Source: Betaproteobacteria bacterium
Lineage (GTDB): Bacteria > Pseudomonadota > Gammaproteobacteria > Burkholderiales > Burkholderiaceae_F
NCBI GenBank assembly: GCA_016861185.1
Contig: BOKW01000003.1
Span: 1 to 64,000 of the forward strand
Length of the DNA stretch: 64,000 nt
Reading direction: 5' to 3'
The number at the start of each line of letters is the position of its first letter. The stretch's first letter is position 1. The notes under the pieces were generated by a model, which saw nothing but the letters and a program-made list of their open reading frames with translations, ran no database searches and was not told where the DNA came from. Below are positions 39,133-48,332 of the stretch, piece by piece. The position numbers and the translations under genes are program-made.

Positions 39133-39222
39133 TCGGCGACGCGCCTCCAGCGTCAGGTTGAACGGCGTCGCGGCGGCCCTACGGAAGCGCGAGAACCCCG
39201 CCGTGCGGAACATCTCGGCAAG
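39133..39222 (-). pseudogene. Remnant of a methyltransferase 3' end
   Basis: Read on the minus strand, 29 codons give LAEMFRTAGFSRFRRAAATP then FNLTLEARR. The intact methyltransferase at 42327-43400 ends LAEVFRKAGFSHFRRAAETP then FNLILEARR, so 24 of 29 residues agree. The codon where the stop should be is CGA instead of TGA. Homology fades upstream of 39222 and no N-terminal part or SAM motif is present. This is a broken paralogue just 3' of the regulator gene. Confidence 0.85.
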
Positions 39223-39283
39223 CCGCATCGCGCAGGCTTCGAGCTCCGCCGCCGCGCGCGCGAACCGACGTGTCCGCGCACAG

Positions 39284-40819
39284 CTAGCAAAGCCCGAGCG
39301 CTTTCAGGCTGCCGAGCAGGCGTTCGCGCGCCTCGGCCAATCTCGGCTCGTCACCGGGCAGCCGTTCCGCGACATGCATGGATGTGAAGGCGGGATGGCG
39401 CGCCAGGAAGTCGCTGAACACTCGCCCCGCTTCTTCCGCGTGCCCGAGCCGGTGCATCGCCGCGGCGTGCACGGGCGGCCACGGCAGGTTCGGGTTGGTC
39501 AGCGCGGCGGTCTGCGCCCAGTCGCACGCCAGTTCGTAGCGTTCGGCGACGAAGTGCGCCATCGCCAGCCGGTACTGCCATTCGGCGCACACCGGCTCGC
39601 GCGGCGCGAGCCGCAAAGCCCGCTCCAATGCCGCCACCGCCTCGTCGGCGCGCCCGTGCAGCAGCAGCGCGTAGCCGCGCGCGCCGAAGGCGTTCGGATG
39701 CTGGGAGCGCTCGGCCCACGTTTCCGTCAGGCGCAGCATCGCCGTCCAGTCCTGCTTCACGAACGATTGGATCACCTTGGCCTGGTGCGTCGAGAAGGCA
39801 TCGCCGTCGAGCCGCTCGAGCTGCGCCGTCGCCTCGTCGATGCGGCAAACCATCGCCGCGCGATCGGTCACCCAGCCGTTGAGCAGGGCGTGCACGCCGA
39901 TGAACGTGATGCAGAACCAGCCGCGCGCCGAATCCGGATCGAGCGCGACCGCGCGTTCGGCGAGCTGCAGCGCTTCGGCGAGGTTGTCGGCACGCAGGCC
40001 GCGGTACCACAGCACCGCCGCGCGCATCGCCAGATCGTCGGCCGACACTTCGAGCGCTGACAGTGCCGCGCGGCGCTCGACTGCCGAGCGATACAGCTGC
40101 GGCAGCAACGCGCGGCCGATCCGCATCGCCAGCTCGGCGATCAGCTGCGGCAGCCGCGCGCGCTCGGCGACGAAGGTTTCCGTCCAGCGCTGCACGCCGC
40201 TCGCGCCATCGACCAGCGCAATGCTCAGTCGAACGACGGCGTCCTCGTGACGCAGGCTGGCGAGCACCACGTGCCGAACGCGCAGCTCGCGCGCCACCTG
40301 GCGCGGATCGACCGCGCGGTCCTTGTACGTCGCCATCGTGCCGCGCCCGATCACGAGCGTGCCGTGCATGCGTGTCAGCTCGCCGACGAGGTCCCCGTGC
40401 AACGCGTCGGCGAACCAGTCGCCCTCGCCGGCGACGCCCTCGATCGTGAACGGCATCACCGCGATCGACAGCTCGGGCGCGTCGCCCGGCGCATCGGCGA
40501 CCAGCATGTAGCCGCGCCGCGCGACGTTGCGCACCAGCCGGTGCTCGGCGTCGCCGAGCGCGCGGCGGATTTCGGCGATCGCCTGCGTCAGCGACCCTTC
40601 GCCGACGACGACGCGCGGCCACACGAGGTCCATCAGTTCGTCCTTGCCGACGACCTGCCCGGCGCGGCGCCCGAGCGCGAGCAGCACCTCGAGCGCCTGC
40701 TTGCGCAGGCCGGCGAGTTGCCGTTCGGGCGTCAGCAGTTCGCCCGCCGCCAGGTCGAGCACGTAGCCGCCGAGCGCAAGCCGGTCCGGATTTCGTTCGC
40801 GCGCGTTTGGTTCGCTCAT
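39284..40819 (-). CDS. CadC-like winged-helix regulator with TPR region
   Basis: 511 residues. The N-terminal domain of about 100 residues is an OmpR/PhoB-type winged helix (LGGYVLDLAAGELLTP, LMDLVWPRVVVGEGSLTQAI, RLVRNVARRGYMLVA). No membrane helix follows; instead comes a domain with SIAVMPFTIEGVAGEGDWFA, as in adenylate-cyclase-linked regulators, and then TPR-like helices (LAEALQLAERAVALDPDSA, ADEAVAALERALRLAPREP). It is probably a soluble one-component transcription factor. The ATG at 40819 is nearest to the divergent methyltransferase gene, a likely target. Confidence 0.88.
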   Translation of the reverse strand: MSEPNARERNPDRLALGGYVLDLAAGELLTPERQLAGLRKQALEVLLALGRRAGQVVGKDELMDLVWPRVVVGEGSLTQAIAEIRRALGDAEHRLVRNVARRGYMLVADAPGDAPELSIAVMPFTIEGVAGEGDWFADALHGDLVGELTRMHGTLVIGRGTMATYKDRAVDPRQVARELRVRHVVLASLRHEDAVVRLSIALVDGASGVQRWTETFVAERARLPQLIAELAMRIGRALLPQLYRSAVERRAALSALEVSADDLAMRAAVLWYRGLRADNLAEALQLAERAVALDPDSARGWFCITFIGVHALLNGWVTDRAAMVCRIDEATAQLERLDGDAFSTHQAKVIQSFVKQDWTAMLRLTETWAERSQHPNAFGARGYALLLHGRADEAVAALERALRLAPREPVCAEWQYRLAMAHFVAERYELACDWAQTAALTNPNLPWPPVHAAAMHRLGHAEEAGRVFSDFLARHPAFTSMHVAERLPGDEPRLAEARERLLGSLKALGLC

Positions 40820-40922
40820 GGCACCCAATCGTAGTTCTTTCACTGCGATTTGAGATTTCGCTTAGGACTTCGCGCGCGCGGGCGCCTAGCCTGCACGGCA
40901 GTTCCAACCCGTCGTCACGCCC

Positions 40923-41756
40923 ATGCCGCAAACTCTCCATACCGCCGCCGAAACCCCCGACTTCGCCGCCATCAAGCGGCGGCAGCAAGCCACCTGGGCA
41001 AGCGGGGACTTCGCCGTCATCGGCACCACGCTGCAGATCGTCGGCGAATCGCTTGCCGAGGCGGTCGACGTGCGCGCCGGCGAGCGCGTCCTCGACGTGG
41101 CCGCCGGCAACGGCAACGCCACGCTCGCCGCCGCGCGCCGCTTCGCGCAGGTCACCTCGACCGACTACGTGCCGGCGCTGCTCGACAAGGGCCGCGAACG
41201 CGCGCGCGCCGAAGGCCTGACCGTGCACTTCGAGGTCGCCGATGCCGAGGCGCTGCCTTTCGACGCCGCGCGCTTCGACGTCGTGCTGTCGACGTTCGGC
41301 GCGATGTTCGCGCCCGATCATCAGCGCGTCGCCGGCGAGATGCTGCGCGTGGTCCGCGCCGGCGGACGCATCGGGCTGGCCAACTGGACGCCCGACGGCT
41401 TCATCGGCCGCGTGTTCCGCGTGATCGGCGCGCACGTGCCTCCGCCGCGCGGGCTGCAGTCCCCGGCGCTGTGGGGAACGGAGTCGCATCTGACGGCGCT
41501 CTTCGGCGCACACGCGGCCGTCATCCGCTGCCAGCGCCGGCATTTCAACTTCCGCTACCGGTCGGCGGCGCACTGGATCGACGTGTTCCGCCAGTTCTAT
41601 GGGCCGATCCACAAGGCGTTCGCAGTGCTCGACCCCGAAGGCCGCCGGGCGCTCGAAGACGACCTCACGGTGCTGCTCGACGAAATGAACATCGCCGGTG
41701 CGGCGTCGCTGGTCGTGCCGGCCGAATACCTCGAAGTCGTCATCACCTGCCGGTGA
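40923..41756 (+). CDS. Class I SAM-dependent methyltransferase
   Basis: 277 residues with the SAM-binding motif VLDVAAGNGNATLAAAR around residue 60, the acidic tip TSTDYVPALLDKGRERA, and VLSTFGAMFAPDHQRVAGEM as motif IV/V. The overall build is UbiE/Cyclopropane-like, acting on a small molecule. It diverges from the winged-helix/TPR regulator 103 bases away and is followed 34 bases later by a cupin gene, so the pair may be one unit under that regulator. Substrate unknown. Confidence 0.88.
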   Translation: MPQTLHTAAETPDFAAIKRRQQATWASGDFAVIGTTLQIVGESLAEAVDVRAGERVLDVAAGNGNATLAAARRFAQVTSTDYVPALLDKGRERARAEGLTVHFEVADAEALPFDAARFDVVLSTFGAMFAPDHQRVAGEMLRVVRAGGRIGLANWTPDGFIGRVFRVIGAHVPPPRGLQSPALWGTESHLTALFGAHAAVIRCQRRHFNFRYRSAAHWIDVFRQFYGPIHKAFAVLDPEGRRALEDDLTVLLDEMNIAGAASLVVPAEYLEVVITCR

Positions 41757-41790
41757 CGCATTCCACCCTCACCTCGATTCGGAGGCTCGC

Positions 41791-42276
41791 ATGAAACACG
41801 TCCACTGCACCATCCTTCTCGGCTCGCTGCTCGCATCGATCGCCGCCGCGCCAGCGCCCGCAGCCGCACAGGGCACCGACGCAAAGTTGACCGTTACCAC
41901 GGTCGACGCAACCACGTGGGGCCCGGCGCCCAAGTCGCTGCCGCCTGGTGCGCAGGCGGCGATGCTGCTTGGTCACCCGACCAAGGAGGGACCGTTCGTG
42001 ATGCGGCTGAAGTTTCCCGCCGGCTTCGTCGTGCCGCCGCACCGCCATTCGAAGGACGAGTTCGTCACCGTGATCTCGGGGCAGTTCGCGATCACGAACG
42101 GCGAGAAGGTCGATCGCGCGGCCGCGAAGCCGCTGCCCGCGGGGAGCTTTGTCCACATTCCGGCCGGCACGCCGCACTACGCGTGGGTCGGCGGCGAAAC
42201 GGTCGTGCAGATCATCGGCATGGGTCCGTTCGACGTGAAGTACGTCGATCCGAAGGACGACCCGCGCTCGCAGTAG
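41791..42276 (+). CDS. Exported cupin-domain protein
   Basis: 161 residues with a signal peptide (ILLGSLLASIAAAPAPAAAQ). The cupin motif 1 reads PPHRHSKDEFVTVISG, with His, His and Glu metal ligands; motif 2 is FVHIPAGTPHYAW with a further His. It is a single-domain beta-barrel metalloprotein, in the periplasm by its signal. GGAGG lies eight bases before the ATG at 41791. The role is unknown; possibilities include a small-molecule dioxygenase or a sensor. Confidence 0.85.
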   Translation: MKHVHCTILLGSLLASIAAAPAPAAAQGTDAKLTVTTVDATTWGPAPKSLPPGAQAAMLLGHPTKEGPFVMRLKFPAGFVVPPHRHSKDEFVTVISGQFAITNGEKVDRAAAKPLPAGSFVHIPAGTPHYAWVGGETVVQIIGMGPFDVKYVDPKDDPRSQ

Positions 42277-42285
42277 CGCAGGACT

Positions 42286-42314
42286 CAGCGCGGCGCGGTG
42301 CGCGCGCCGCGCTG
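42286..42314. terminator. GC-rich hairpin between convergent genes
   Basis: CAGCGCGGCGCG and CGCGCCGCGCTG form a perfect 12-pair stem with a five-base loop, 10 bases after the cupin stop and 13 bases from the methyltransferase stop. There is no T run, so it is a weak or factor-dependent terminator serving both strands. Confidence 0.55.
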
Positions 42315-42326
42315 CTCGAACGCGGA

Positions 42327-43400
42327 TCAGCGCCGCGCTTCGAGGATCAGATTGAACGGCGTCTCCGCGGCTCTGCGGAAGTGCGAGAACCCGGCCTTGC
42401 GGAACACCTCCGCAAGCTGCGCCTCGCCCGCCTGCGCGCCGAGCACCAGGTGGCCGCCCTCGGAGATCGCGTGCGCGCAGCAGATCGTCGTCGACGCCGC
42501 GTAGTACAGCCGCGCGACCGGCGAGCGGTTGTCCTCCACCCGATCGTTCGCGAACGGCTCGACCAGCATCACCGTGCCGTCGCGCGCCAGCCGCGTGGCC
42601 GCGTGCCGCGCGGCGGCGACCGGATCGCCCATGTCGTGCAGGCAGTCGAAGAAACAGATCAGGCCGTAGTCGCGGCCGGGATAGTCGACCGCCCTGGCGA
42701 CCTCGAAGCTCACGCGGTCGGCCACGCCCGCCTCGGCGGCGTTGCGCCGCGCCTCCGCGATCGACTCGGCGTGCACGTCGAAGCCGTGGAAGCGCGAGTT
42801 CGGATAGGCCTGCGCCATCAGGATCGTCGAGTGGCCGTGGCCGCAGCCCACGTCGGCCACCGAGATGCCGGCCTCGAGCCGCTCGACGACGCCGTCGAGC
42901 GCAGGCAGCCACTGCGACACCAGGCTGCCGCGGTACGCGTTGCGATAGAACGCCGCCACACCGCAGAAGAGGCGCCCGTCGTGGTCGCCCCACGCCACGC
43001 CTTTGCCGGTGCGGAAGGCCTCGACGGCCTTGTGCTCGTCGAACCACATCGACGCCGGCACGTTCCACGCGTGCGGGATGTACACGGGGCTGTCCTCGTC
43101 GGCGAGCACCAGCGCCTGCTCGGGCGACAGCTCGTACGTGTCGCCGACCGCGTGGTAGTCGACGTAGCCGCCGGCCGCCTGCGCGTTCAGCCACTCGCGG
43201 ACGTAGCGCTCGGCGCAACCGGCGCGCGCCGCCAGTTCTTTCGCGCTGATCGGGCCGGCGCCCGCCATCGCTTTGTAAAGGCCGAGTTTGGCGCCCAGGC
43301 TCACCATCACGCCGCCGTACGCGGCAGACAGGTCGCCGACGGCGCGCATGACGAAGGCTTCGAGTTTCGTTTGATCGACGACGGGTGTGCTCATGTCCAT
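42327..43400 (-). CDS. SAM-dependent methyltransferase with N-terminal winged helix
   Basis: 357 residues. The N-terminal part (ISAKELAARAGCAERYVREW) is a winged-helix dimerisation domain; the SAM motif is VADVGCGHGHSTILMAQ, with GFDVHAES as motif II and ICFFDCLHDMGDP as motif IV. This layout matches small-molecule O-/C-methyltransferases of the Rv2258c type. Its C-terminus has a broken paralogue at 39133-39222. It converges with the cupin gene and runs 35 bases behind the haloperoxidase-like gene, so those two may be co-transcribed. Confidence 0.88.
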   Translation of the reverse strand: MDMSTPVVDQTKLEAFVMRAVGDLSAAYGGVMVSLGAKLGLYKAMAGAGPISAKELAARAGCAERYVREWLNAQAAGGYVDYHAVGDTYELSPEQALVLADEDSPVYIPHAWNVPASMWFDEHKAVEAFRTGKGVAWGDHDGRLFCGVAAFYRNAYRGSLVSQWLPALDGVVERLEAGISVADVGCGHGHSTILMAQAYPNSRFHGFDVHAESIAEARRNAAEAGVADRVSFEVARAVDYPGRDYGLICFFDCLHDMGDPVAAARHAATRLARDGTVMLVEPFANDRVEDNRSPVARLYYAASTTICCAHAISEGGHLVLGAQAGEAQLAEVFRKAGFSHFRRAAETPFNLILEARR

Positions 43401-43434
43401 GGTTCTGACTCCTCGTGGATGGGTGGCAAGAAAC

Positions 43435-44736
43435 TCAGCGCAACGGCGCGAGCAGCGTCTTGACCGCGTACTCGCCGATGCGCTCGCCGAGCGCGAGGCC
43501 GGCGTCGGTCGCGAAGCGGAAGTGAATGCCGGCGCGCACGCGCGAGTCGGCGTTCTCCTTTGCGGCGGCGCTGAAGCTCGCGAAGCTGCGCACAGGCGCC
43601 TCGGGCAGCGCGGTCGGCGAAGCCATCGTGAACGTCGTGCGATCGCCGAACGCGTGTGCCAGCACCACCGCGGCCGCCGCGCCGAGCACGCTGTGCGTCG
43701 ACGGATGGTCCTGCACCGGCGGTGTGGTCAGCAGCGGCGTCCACGTCGCATCGGCTGCGGTCACGGGATTGCCGTCCTGGTCCGCCTGCCGGATCGCGGT
43801 CACCGGCCGCCAGAAGTCGTAGTGCATCTTCGCATCCCAGCCGGCGATGTAGCCGTCGGCCATCGCCGCGTTCAGCAGCGCGAACGTGCGCGCGCGCTGC
43901 CACAGGTCCTGCTTCTTGTCGCGCGCCACGACGCGGGCGATGCGGTTCCAGCCGATGTCGGAAAACTCGTACCAGTAGGCGGCGTACTGCGTCTGCTCGC
44001 GGCTGCGCTTCGCATCGGCGGCATTGCTGCCGGCGGCCTTCACCTCGTTGAAGGCCGCTGCGTATTCGGCGCTCGTCAGCGCGGGCGGCGGCGCGACGCG
44101 AAACTGGTCCGGCGTGCGCAGCGCGAACGGCGTCACCGCGCGCCAGTGCGGCGCGGCGAGGAAGTCGAAGCCGGGCGTGAACTGGTAATTGCCGGGACGC
44201 GTGCCTGGCCGGTACGCCTCGTCGGCATTGGCGCCGTCGTCGGCGCGCTTGGCAAGCACTGCCGCAGCCGCCGCGGCGCCGAGCTGTTTGCCCCGTTCGA
44301 CCGCGCTTCCGACGCCGGCGTCGAGCAGCGTCGTGTCGAGCGCGGCGCGCACGAGGTCCTTCTGTTTCGGATACAGCGCCGCCAGCACGTCGTGCGCGGC
44401 GACTGCGGCCGCGACCGTCGCGTCGGCGTCGGTATTCGCGCCGGCCGCGGGCGAATAGGCGTAAGCGCGATAACGCGGCCGCGCGGCGTTTACCGCGTCG
44501 TGCATCGCCAGATGCACCATCGCCAGCACGCGCGACGCGGCCATCGGGTTCGTGTAGCCCTCGGCGGTCTTGATGACCTGGTGCGTCTGCAGGTTCCAGT
44601 CAATGACGATCTGGTCGCAGCGATCGGCGCACCACGCCCGGGTCGCCGCGACGGCGTGGGACGATGCAGCGAACGCCGCGAGGACGAGCGCCGCGTGCAG
44701 CAGGCGGCGGGCTTTCGAGCGGGAAGAAGTCGACAT
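43435..44736 (-). CDS. Exported vanadium-haloperoxidase/PAP2-like protein
   Basis: 433 residues with a signal peptide (LHAALVLAAFAASSHAVAA). Late in the protein the vanadate/phosphate-binding pattern of the PAP2/haloperoxidase superfamily is seen: KMHYDFWRPVTAIR, HPSTHSVLGAAAAV in place of PSGH, and RVRAGIHFRFATDAG. This group oxidises halides or hydrolyses phosphate esters. Which activity this protein has cannot be told. The ATG at 44736 puts the signal peptide first. A similar frame continues upstream without support. Confidence 0.82.
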   Translation of the reverse strand: MSTSSRSKARRLLHAALVLAAFAASSHAVAATRAWCADRCDQIVIDWNLQTHQVIKTAEGYTNPMAASRVLAMVHLAMHDAVNAARPRYRAYAYSPAAGANTDADATVAAAVAAHDVLAALYPKQKDLVRAALDTTLLDAGVGSAVERGKQLGAAAAAAVLAKRADDGANADEAYRPGTRPGNYQFTPGFDFLAAPHWRAVTPFALRTPDQFRVAPPPALTSAEYAAAFNEVKAAGSNAADAKRSREQTQYAAYWYEFSDIGWNRIARVVARDKKQDLWQRARTFALLNAAMADGYIAGWDAKMHYDFWRPVTAIRQADQDGNPVTAADATWTPLLTTPPVQDHPSTHSVLGAAAAVVLAHAFGDRTTFTMASPTALPEAPVRSFASFSAAAKENADSRVRAGIHFRFATDAGLALGERIGEYAVKTLLAPLR

Positions 44737-45053
44737 GTTCGATCTCCGTGGTTGCAATGAAAGAAGGCGGTTGTTCTTGTCGCTGGGTCGGACGCACGGG
44801 TTGGACGCACGGTTCGGCCCCAACAGCACCGATCTACGAGGCGAACTCGTGACCGGATGCAAAGCGGATCGAACCGCTGCTTGCGCCCTCGCCGCATTCG
44901 GGGAGGGAGTCGCTACCGACCCCTGCGAGAGCGGTCCGAAAGGCGCGCATAATCGCGCCCGCGGCGGGCCGACGGCAGAGGCGGAACTGCTCGAAATCGG
45001 TTCATTCGTGCCATTGCGACCCGGCGCTTTGTGGTCGAGCGGGAGCAAGCGCC
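44737..45053. other. Intergenic region between the haloperoxidase-like gene and the GlxA-type regulator
   Basis: About 317 bases between divergent genes with no gene I can support. A CATAAT box at 44949-44954 is a possible -10 for the regulator but has no good partner. No strong inverted repeat or attachment-like sequence was found. Confidence 0.4.
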
Positions 45054-46091
45054 TTGATCAAGCAGTCGGTTCAGCCCGGATCGAGCCCGCGTCGCGTGAG
45101 CCTGGTGGCGCTGCCCGACGCGGCGGTGTCCACGCTGTTCGGCATCTACGACGTGCTGAACGCTTTTGCGCTGATGGGGCCGGCCGGCGCGGGAGGTGAC
45201 GCGCACGCGCCGTTTTTTACCGAGGTCGTCGGCGAGACGGTGGGGCCGCTCGAAGTGGCGAGCCGTGTGGCGGTCGACGTGCAGAGGACGGTCGATACGA
45301 TCGAGAAGACCGACGTCGTGATCGTGCCTTCGATCGTGCTGCGCGCCGAGGGATGGGAAAAGGGCCGCTATCGGCGCCTGGTCGAATGGCTGCACGCGAT
45401 GCACGAGCGCGGTGCCGTGCTGTGCTCGGCGTGTTCAGGCATTTTCCTGCTGGCGGAGACGGGGCTTTTCGACGGCAAGGACGCGACTGTGCACTTTGGC
45501 TACGCGCGGGCGTTCGCGGCCGCTTATCCGGCCGTGCCGATCCATCCGGAGCGCGTGCTCGTGATCTCCGGCCGGCGCGAAGACCTGATCAGCTCGGGCG
45601 CCTCGGCCACGTGGCACGACCTGGTGCTGTATCTGATCGCACGTTACGCCGGCGCCGCCCTCGCGCAGGAGGTCGCGCGCATGTTCGCGCTGCAATGGCA
45701 CCACGACGGATTGACGCCTTACATCGTCTTCGAAGGCCGCAGCGACCACGGCGACGCCGTGATCGCGAGCGCGCAGCAGTGGCTGAGCAGGCACTTCTCG
45801 GTCGCCAACCCCGTCGAGGAGATGGTCAGGCGCTCGAAGCTCGCGGAACGCACGTTCAAGCGGCGCTTCACGGGCGCGACGGGTTTGACTCCGATCGCCT
45901 ACGTGCAGCGCCTGCGCATCGAAGACGCCAAGCGCCGACTCGAACGGACCGACGCTCCGGTCGACGAGATCAGTTGGCGCGTCGGCTACGAGGACGCCGC
46001 CTTCTTCCGGCGCCTGTTCAAGCGCACCACGGGGCTGTCCCCCGGCGCCTATCGCAGGCGCTTTCGCATTCCCGACTTCGCCCGGCCGTAG
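45054..46091 (+). CDS. GlxA-type transcriptional regulator (DJ-1/PfpI plus AraC HTH)
   Basis: 345 residues. The N-terminal DJ-1/PfpI-like domain (LVALPDAAVSTLFGIYDVLN) holds CSACSGIFLLAETGLFDG, where the nucleophile-elbow Cys would lie; it serves as a ligand sensor in this family. The C-terminal third is an AraC helix-turn-helix (RTFKRRFTGATGLTPIAYVQ and DEISWRVGYEDAAFFRRLF). The TTG start at 45054 has GGGAG upstream; GTG at 45096 is an alternative. It is divergent from the haloperoxidase-like gene, which it may regulate. Confidence 0.9.
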   Translation: MIKQSVQPGSSPRRVSLVALPDAAVSTLFGIYDVLNAFALMGPAGAGGDAHAPFFTEVVGETVGPLEVASRVAVDVQRTVDTIEKTDVVIVPSIVLRAEGWEKGRYRRLVEWLHAMHERGAVLCSACSGIFLLAETGLFDGKDATVHFGYARAFAAAYPAVPIHPERVLVISGRREDLISSGASATWHDLVLYLIARYAGAALAQEVARMFALQWHHDGLTPYIVFEGRSDHGDAVIASAQQWLSRHFSVANPVEEMVRRSKLAERTFKRRFTGATGLTPIAYVQRLRIEDAKRRLERTDAPVDEISWRVGYEDAAFFRRLFKRTTGLSPGAYRRRFRIPDFARP

Positions 46092-46133
46092 CGCCGTAAG
46101 GCGCTTGCGGTCGCTGCCTGCGTTGCAGCCGCG

Positions 46134-48137
46134 TCACGCATCGCGCACGTGCTCGAGCGCCGCGTGCGGCGACTCGTAGATGTGCGGCGCCACACCGCGG
46201 CGCTTCAGCGCGCGGCCGAGCTTCGCGCGCAGGAAGCCCGAGGTCGTGTAGCGCGACACGCCGTCGTAGTAGCGGTCGACCAGCCCCTTGACCATCGCGG
46301 CGTAGTCGTCCTCGACCTCGGGCGCCAGCTCGAAGTGGTCGTAGTTGACGATCGCGTAGACGCGGTGACCGATCGGTTTCAGGTGCGCGTCGACTTCGCG
46401 TTCGATCGCGGCGACGTCGGCCTTGGTCGCGACGCGCAGCCGCTCGAAGTTGATGAACAGGATGTTCTGCTGGTCGTCGTAGGCGAAGCGCGAGGAAAGC
46501 GGAATCGCGAGCATGCGTTCACGCAGCCCCATCGGCTCCTCGGCGAAGATCGCCGCGTCCATCGTGCGCGGCGTGCCGCGGACGATCGGCGCAAAGTCCA
46601 TGCGTGCGAGGATGTCCCGCTCGATGTCCACGCCCGGCGCGACCTCGATCAGCTCCATGCCATCGGGCGTCAGCTCGAACACGCAGCGCTCGGTGACGTA
46701 CAGCACCGGCTGGCCGCGCTTGATCGCGTACGCGCCGGAGAAAGTGCGGTGCTCGACTTCCCGCACGAACTTCTTCGGCCCGTTGTCGTTGTGGATCGCG
46801 AGCCTGCCGTCCTCGACGCGCACCTGCAGATCGCCGGCGGTGAAGGTGCCGACGAAGACGATCCTCTTCGCCGACTGCGAGATGTTGACGAAGCCGCCGG
46901 CGCCGGCGAGCCGCGGCCCGAACTTGCTGACGTTCAGATTGCCTTCGCGGTCGGCCTGCGCGAGACCGAGAAAGGCAAGGTCGAGCCCGCCGCCGTCGTA
47001 GAAATCGAACTGATACGGCTGGTCGATGATCGCCTGCGTGTTGACCGCGGCGCCGAAGTTCAGGCCGGATGCGGGAATGCCGCCGATCACGCCGGGTTCG
47101 GCGGTCAGCGTCAGCAGGTCGGTGACCTTCTCCTCGGCAGCGACGGCGGATACGCCTTCGGGCATGCCGATGCCGAGGTTGACGACGCTGTTGGCTCTCA
47201 GCTCCAGCGCCGCGCGGCGCGCGATGATCTTGCGCTCGCTCATCGGCATCGGCAGGACCATCGACGCCGGCACGCGGATCTCGCCGGAAAACGCCGGGCT
47301 GTACGGCTCGGCGAAGGTCTGGTGGTGGTACTCGGGTTTTTCGGCAACGACCACGCAGTCGACCAGCACGCCGGGGATCTTGACCTGCCGCGGATTGAGC
47401 GAACCGCGCTCGGCGATGCGCTCGACCTGAACGATCACGATGCCGCCCGAGTTGCGCGCGGCCATCGCGATCGCGAGCGCCTCGAGCGTCAGCGCCTCGC
47501 GCTCCATCGTGATGTTGCCGTCGACGTCCGCGGTCGTCCCGCGCACGATGCCGACGTCGATCGGGAACGCCTTGTAGAACAGGTACTCCTCGCCGCCAAT
47601 CGTCATCAACTGCACGAGATCCTCGGTCGCGCGTTCGTTGATCTTGCCGCCCGAGATGCGCGGATCGACGAAGGTGCCGAGGCCGATACGCGTGAGATGC
47701 CCCGGCTTGCCGGCGGCGATGTCGCGGAACAGGTGCGTGATCACGCCCTGCGGGAGGTTGTACGCGGCGATGCGGTTGGCGACCGCGAGCGCCTGCAGCT
47801 TGGGCACGAGCCCCCAGTGCCCGCCGATTACGCGGCGCACGAGCCCTTCGTGGCCGAGGTGGTTGAGCCCGCGGTCCTTGCCGTCGCCCTGCCCCGCTGC
47901 GTAGACGAGCGTCAGATCGCGCGGCCGGCCGATGCCGTTCGGCTCCTGCTCGGCGCTTTCGACGAAGCGCGCCTCGAGCGCGACCGCGATGTTCTCCGGA
48001 AAGCCGATGCCGACGAAACCGCCAGTGGCAATCGTGTCGCCGTCCTGGACGAGCTGCACCGCTTCGCGCGCAGTGACGACCTTGCCCTTCTCGAACGTCC
48101 GCAACGCATTCAGCAGCTCGCGACCGTGCACGCTCAT
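46134..48137 (-). CDS. Fused acyl-CoA:acetate/3-ketoacid CoA-transferase
   Basis: 667 residues combining the alpha and beta subunits of a family I CoA-transferase. The alpha part has [16 protein letters not shown]; the beta part has [14 protein letters not shown] and [16 protein letters not shown] with the likely catalytic Glu. About 130 residues beyond the usual beta subunit follow (after [13 protein letters not shown]), including [19 protein letters not shown]. It moves CoA between short- or medium-chain acids. GAGGAGGAG precedes the ATG at 48137. A tandem 10-bp repeat lies upstream. Confidence 0.88.
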   Translation of the reverse strand: MSVHGRELLNALRTFEKGKVVTAREAVQLVQDGDTIATGGFVGIGFPENIAVALEARFVESAEQEPNGIGRPRDLTLVYAAGQGDGKDRGLNHLGHEGLVRRVIGGHWGLVPKLQALAVANRIAAYNLPQGVITHLFRDIAAGKPGHLTRIGLGTFVDPRISGGKINERATEDLVQLMTIGGEEYLFYKAFPIDVGIVRGTTADVDGNITMEREALTLEALAIAMAARNSGGIVIVQVERIAERGSLNPRQVKIPGVLVDCVVVAEKPEYHHQTFAEPYSPAFSGEIRVPASMVLPMPMSERKIIARRAALELRANSVVNLGIGMPEGVSAVAAEEKVTDLLTLTAEPGVIGGIPASGLNFGAAVNTQAIIDQPYQFDFYDGGGLDLAFLGLAQADREGNLNVSKFGPRLAGAGGFVNISQSAKRIVFVGTFTAGDLQVRVEDGRLAIHNDNGPKKFVREVEHRTFSGAYAIKRGQPVLYVTERCVFELTPDGMELIEVAPGVDIERDILARMDFAPIVRGTPRTMDAAIFAEEPMGLRERMLAIPLSSRFAYDDQQNILFINFERLRVATKADVAAIEREVDAHLKPIGHRVYAIVNYDHFELAPEVEDDYAAMVKGLVDRYYDGVSRYTTSGFLRAKLGRALKRRGVAPHIYESPHAALEHVRDA

Positions 48138-48199
48138 GGTCTCCTCCTCGCCTTCTGCGCGCGTGAAGTCTCGCGCCACCGACTGTAAACGCGCCCTGC

Positions 48200-48219
48200 G
48201 ATTGCGCAAGATTGCGCAG
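48200..48219. promoter_or_regulatory. Tandem 10-bp repeats upstream of the CoA-transferase
   Basis: GATTGCGCAA is followed directly by GATTGCGCAG, so two near-identical sites are spaced exactly one helical turn apart. They lie about 65 bases before the minus-strand start at 48137, a good place for a regulator-binding site. Confidence 0.5.
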
Positions 48220-48332
48220 CATCGACCGGGCAAATCATGCATTCCGGACGCCGCAGATCATGCGTTCGCATGCTTGCCCGGGAACCGGGTTCGGCGCCAT
48301 AGTGGGTCCGTCGTATTGCTGTGCGGATCCGT

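Noticed and set aside
39133..39222. Another element-linked gene-end repeat
   Set aside because: There is no palindromic core beside it, it is 3 kb from its parent gene, and its differences change amino acids; it is better explained as a decayed paralogue.
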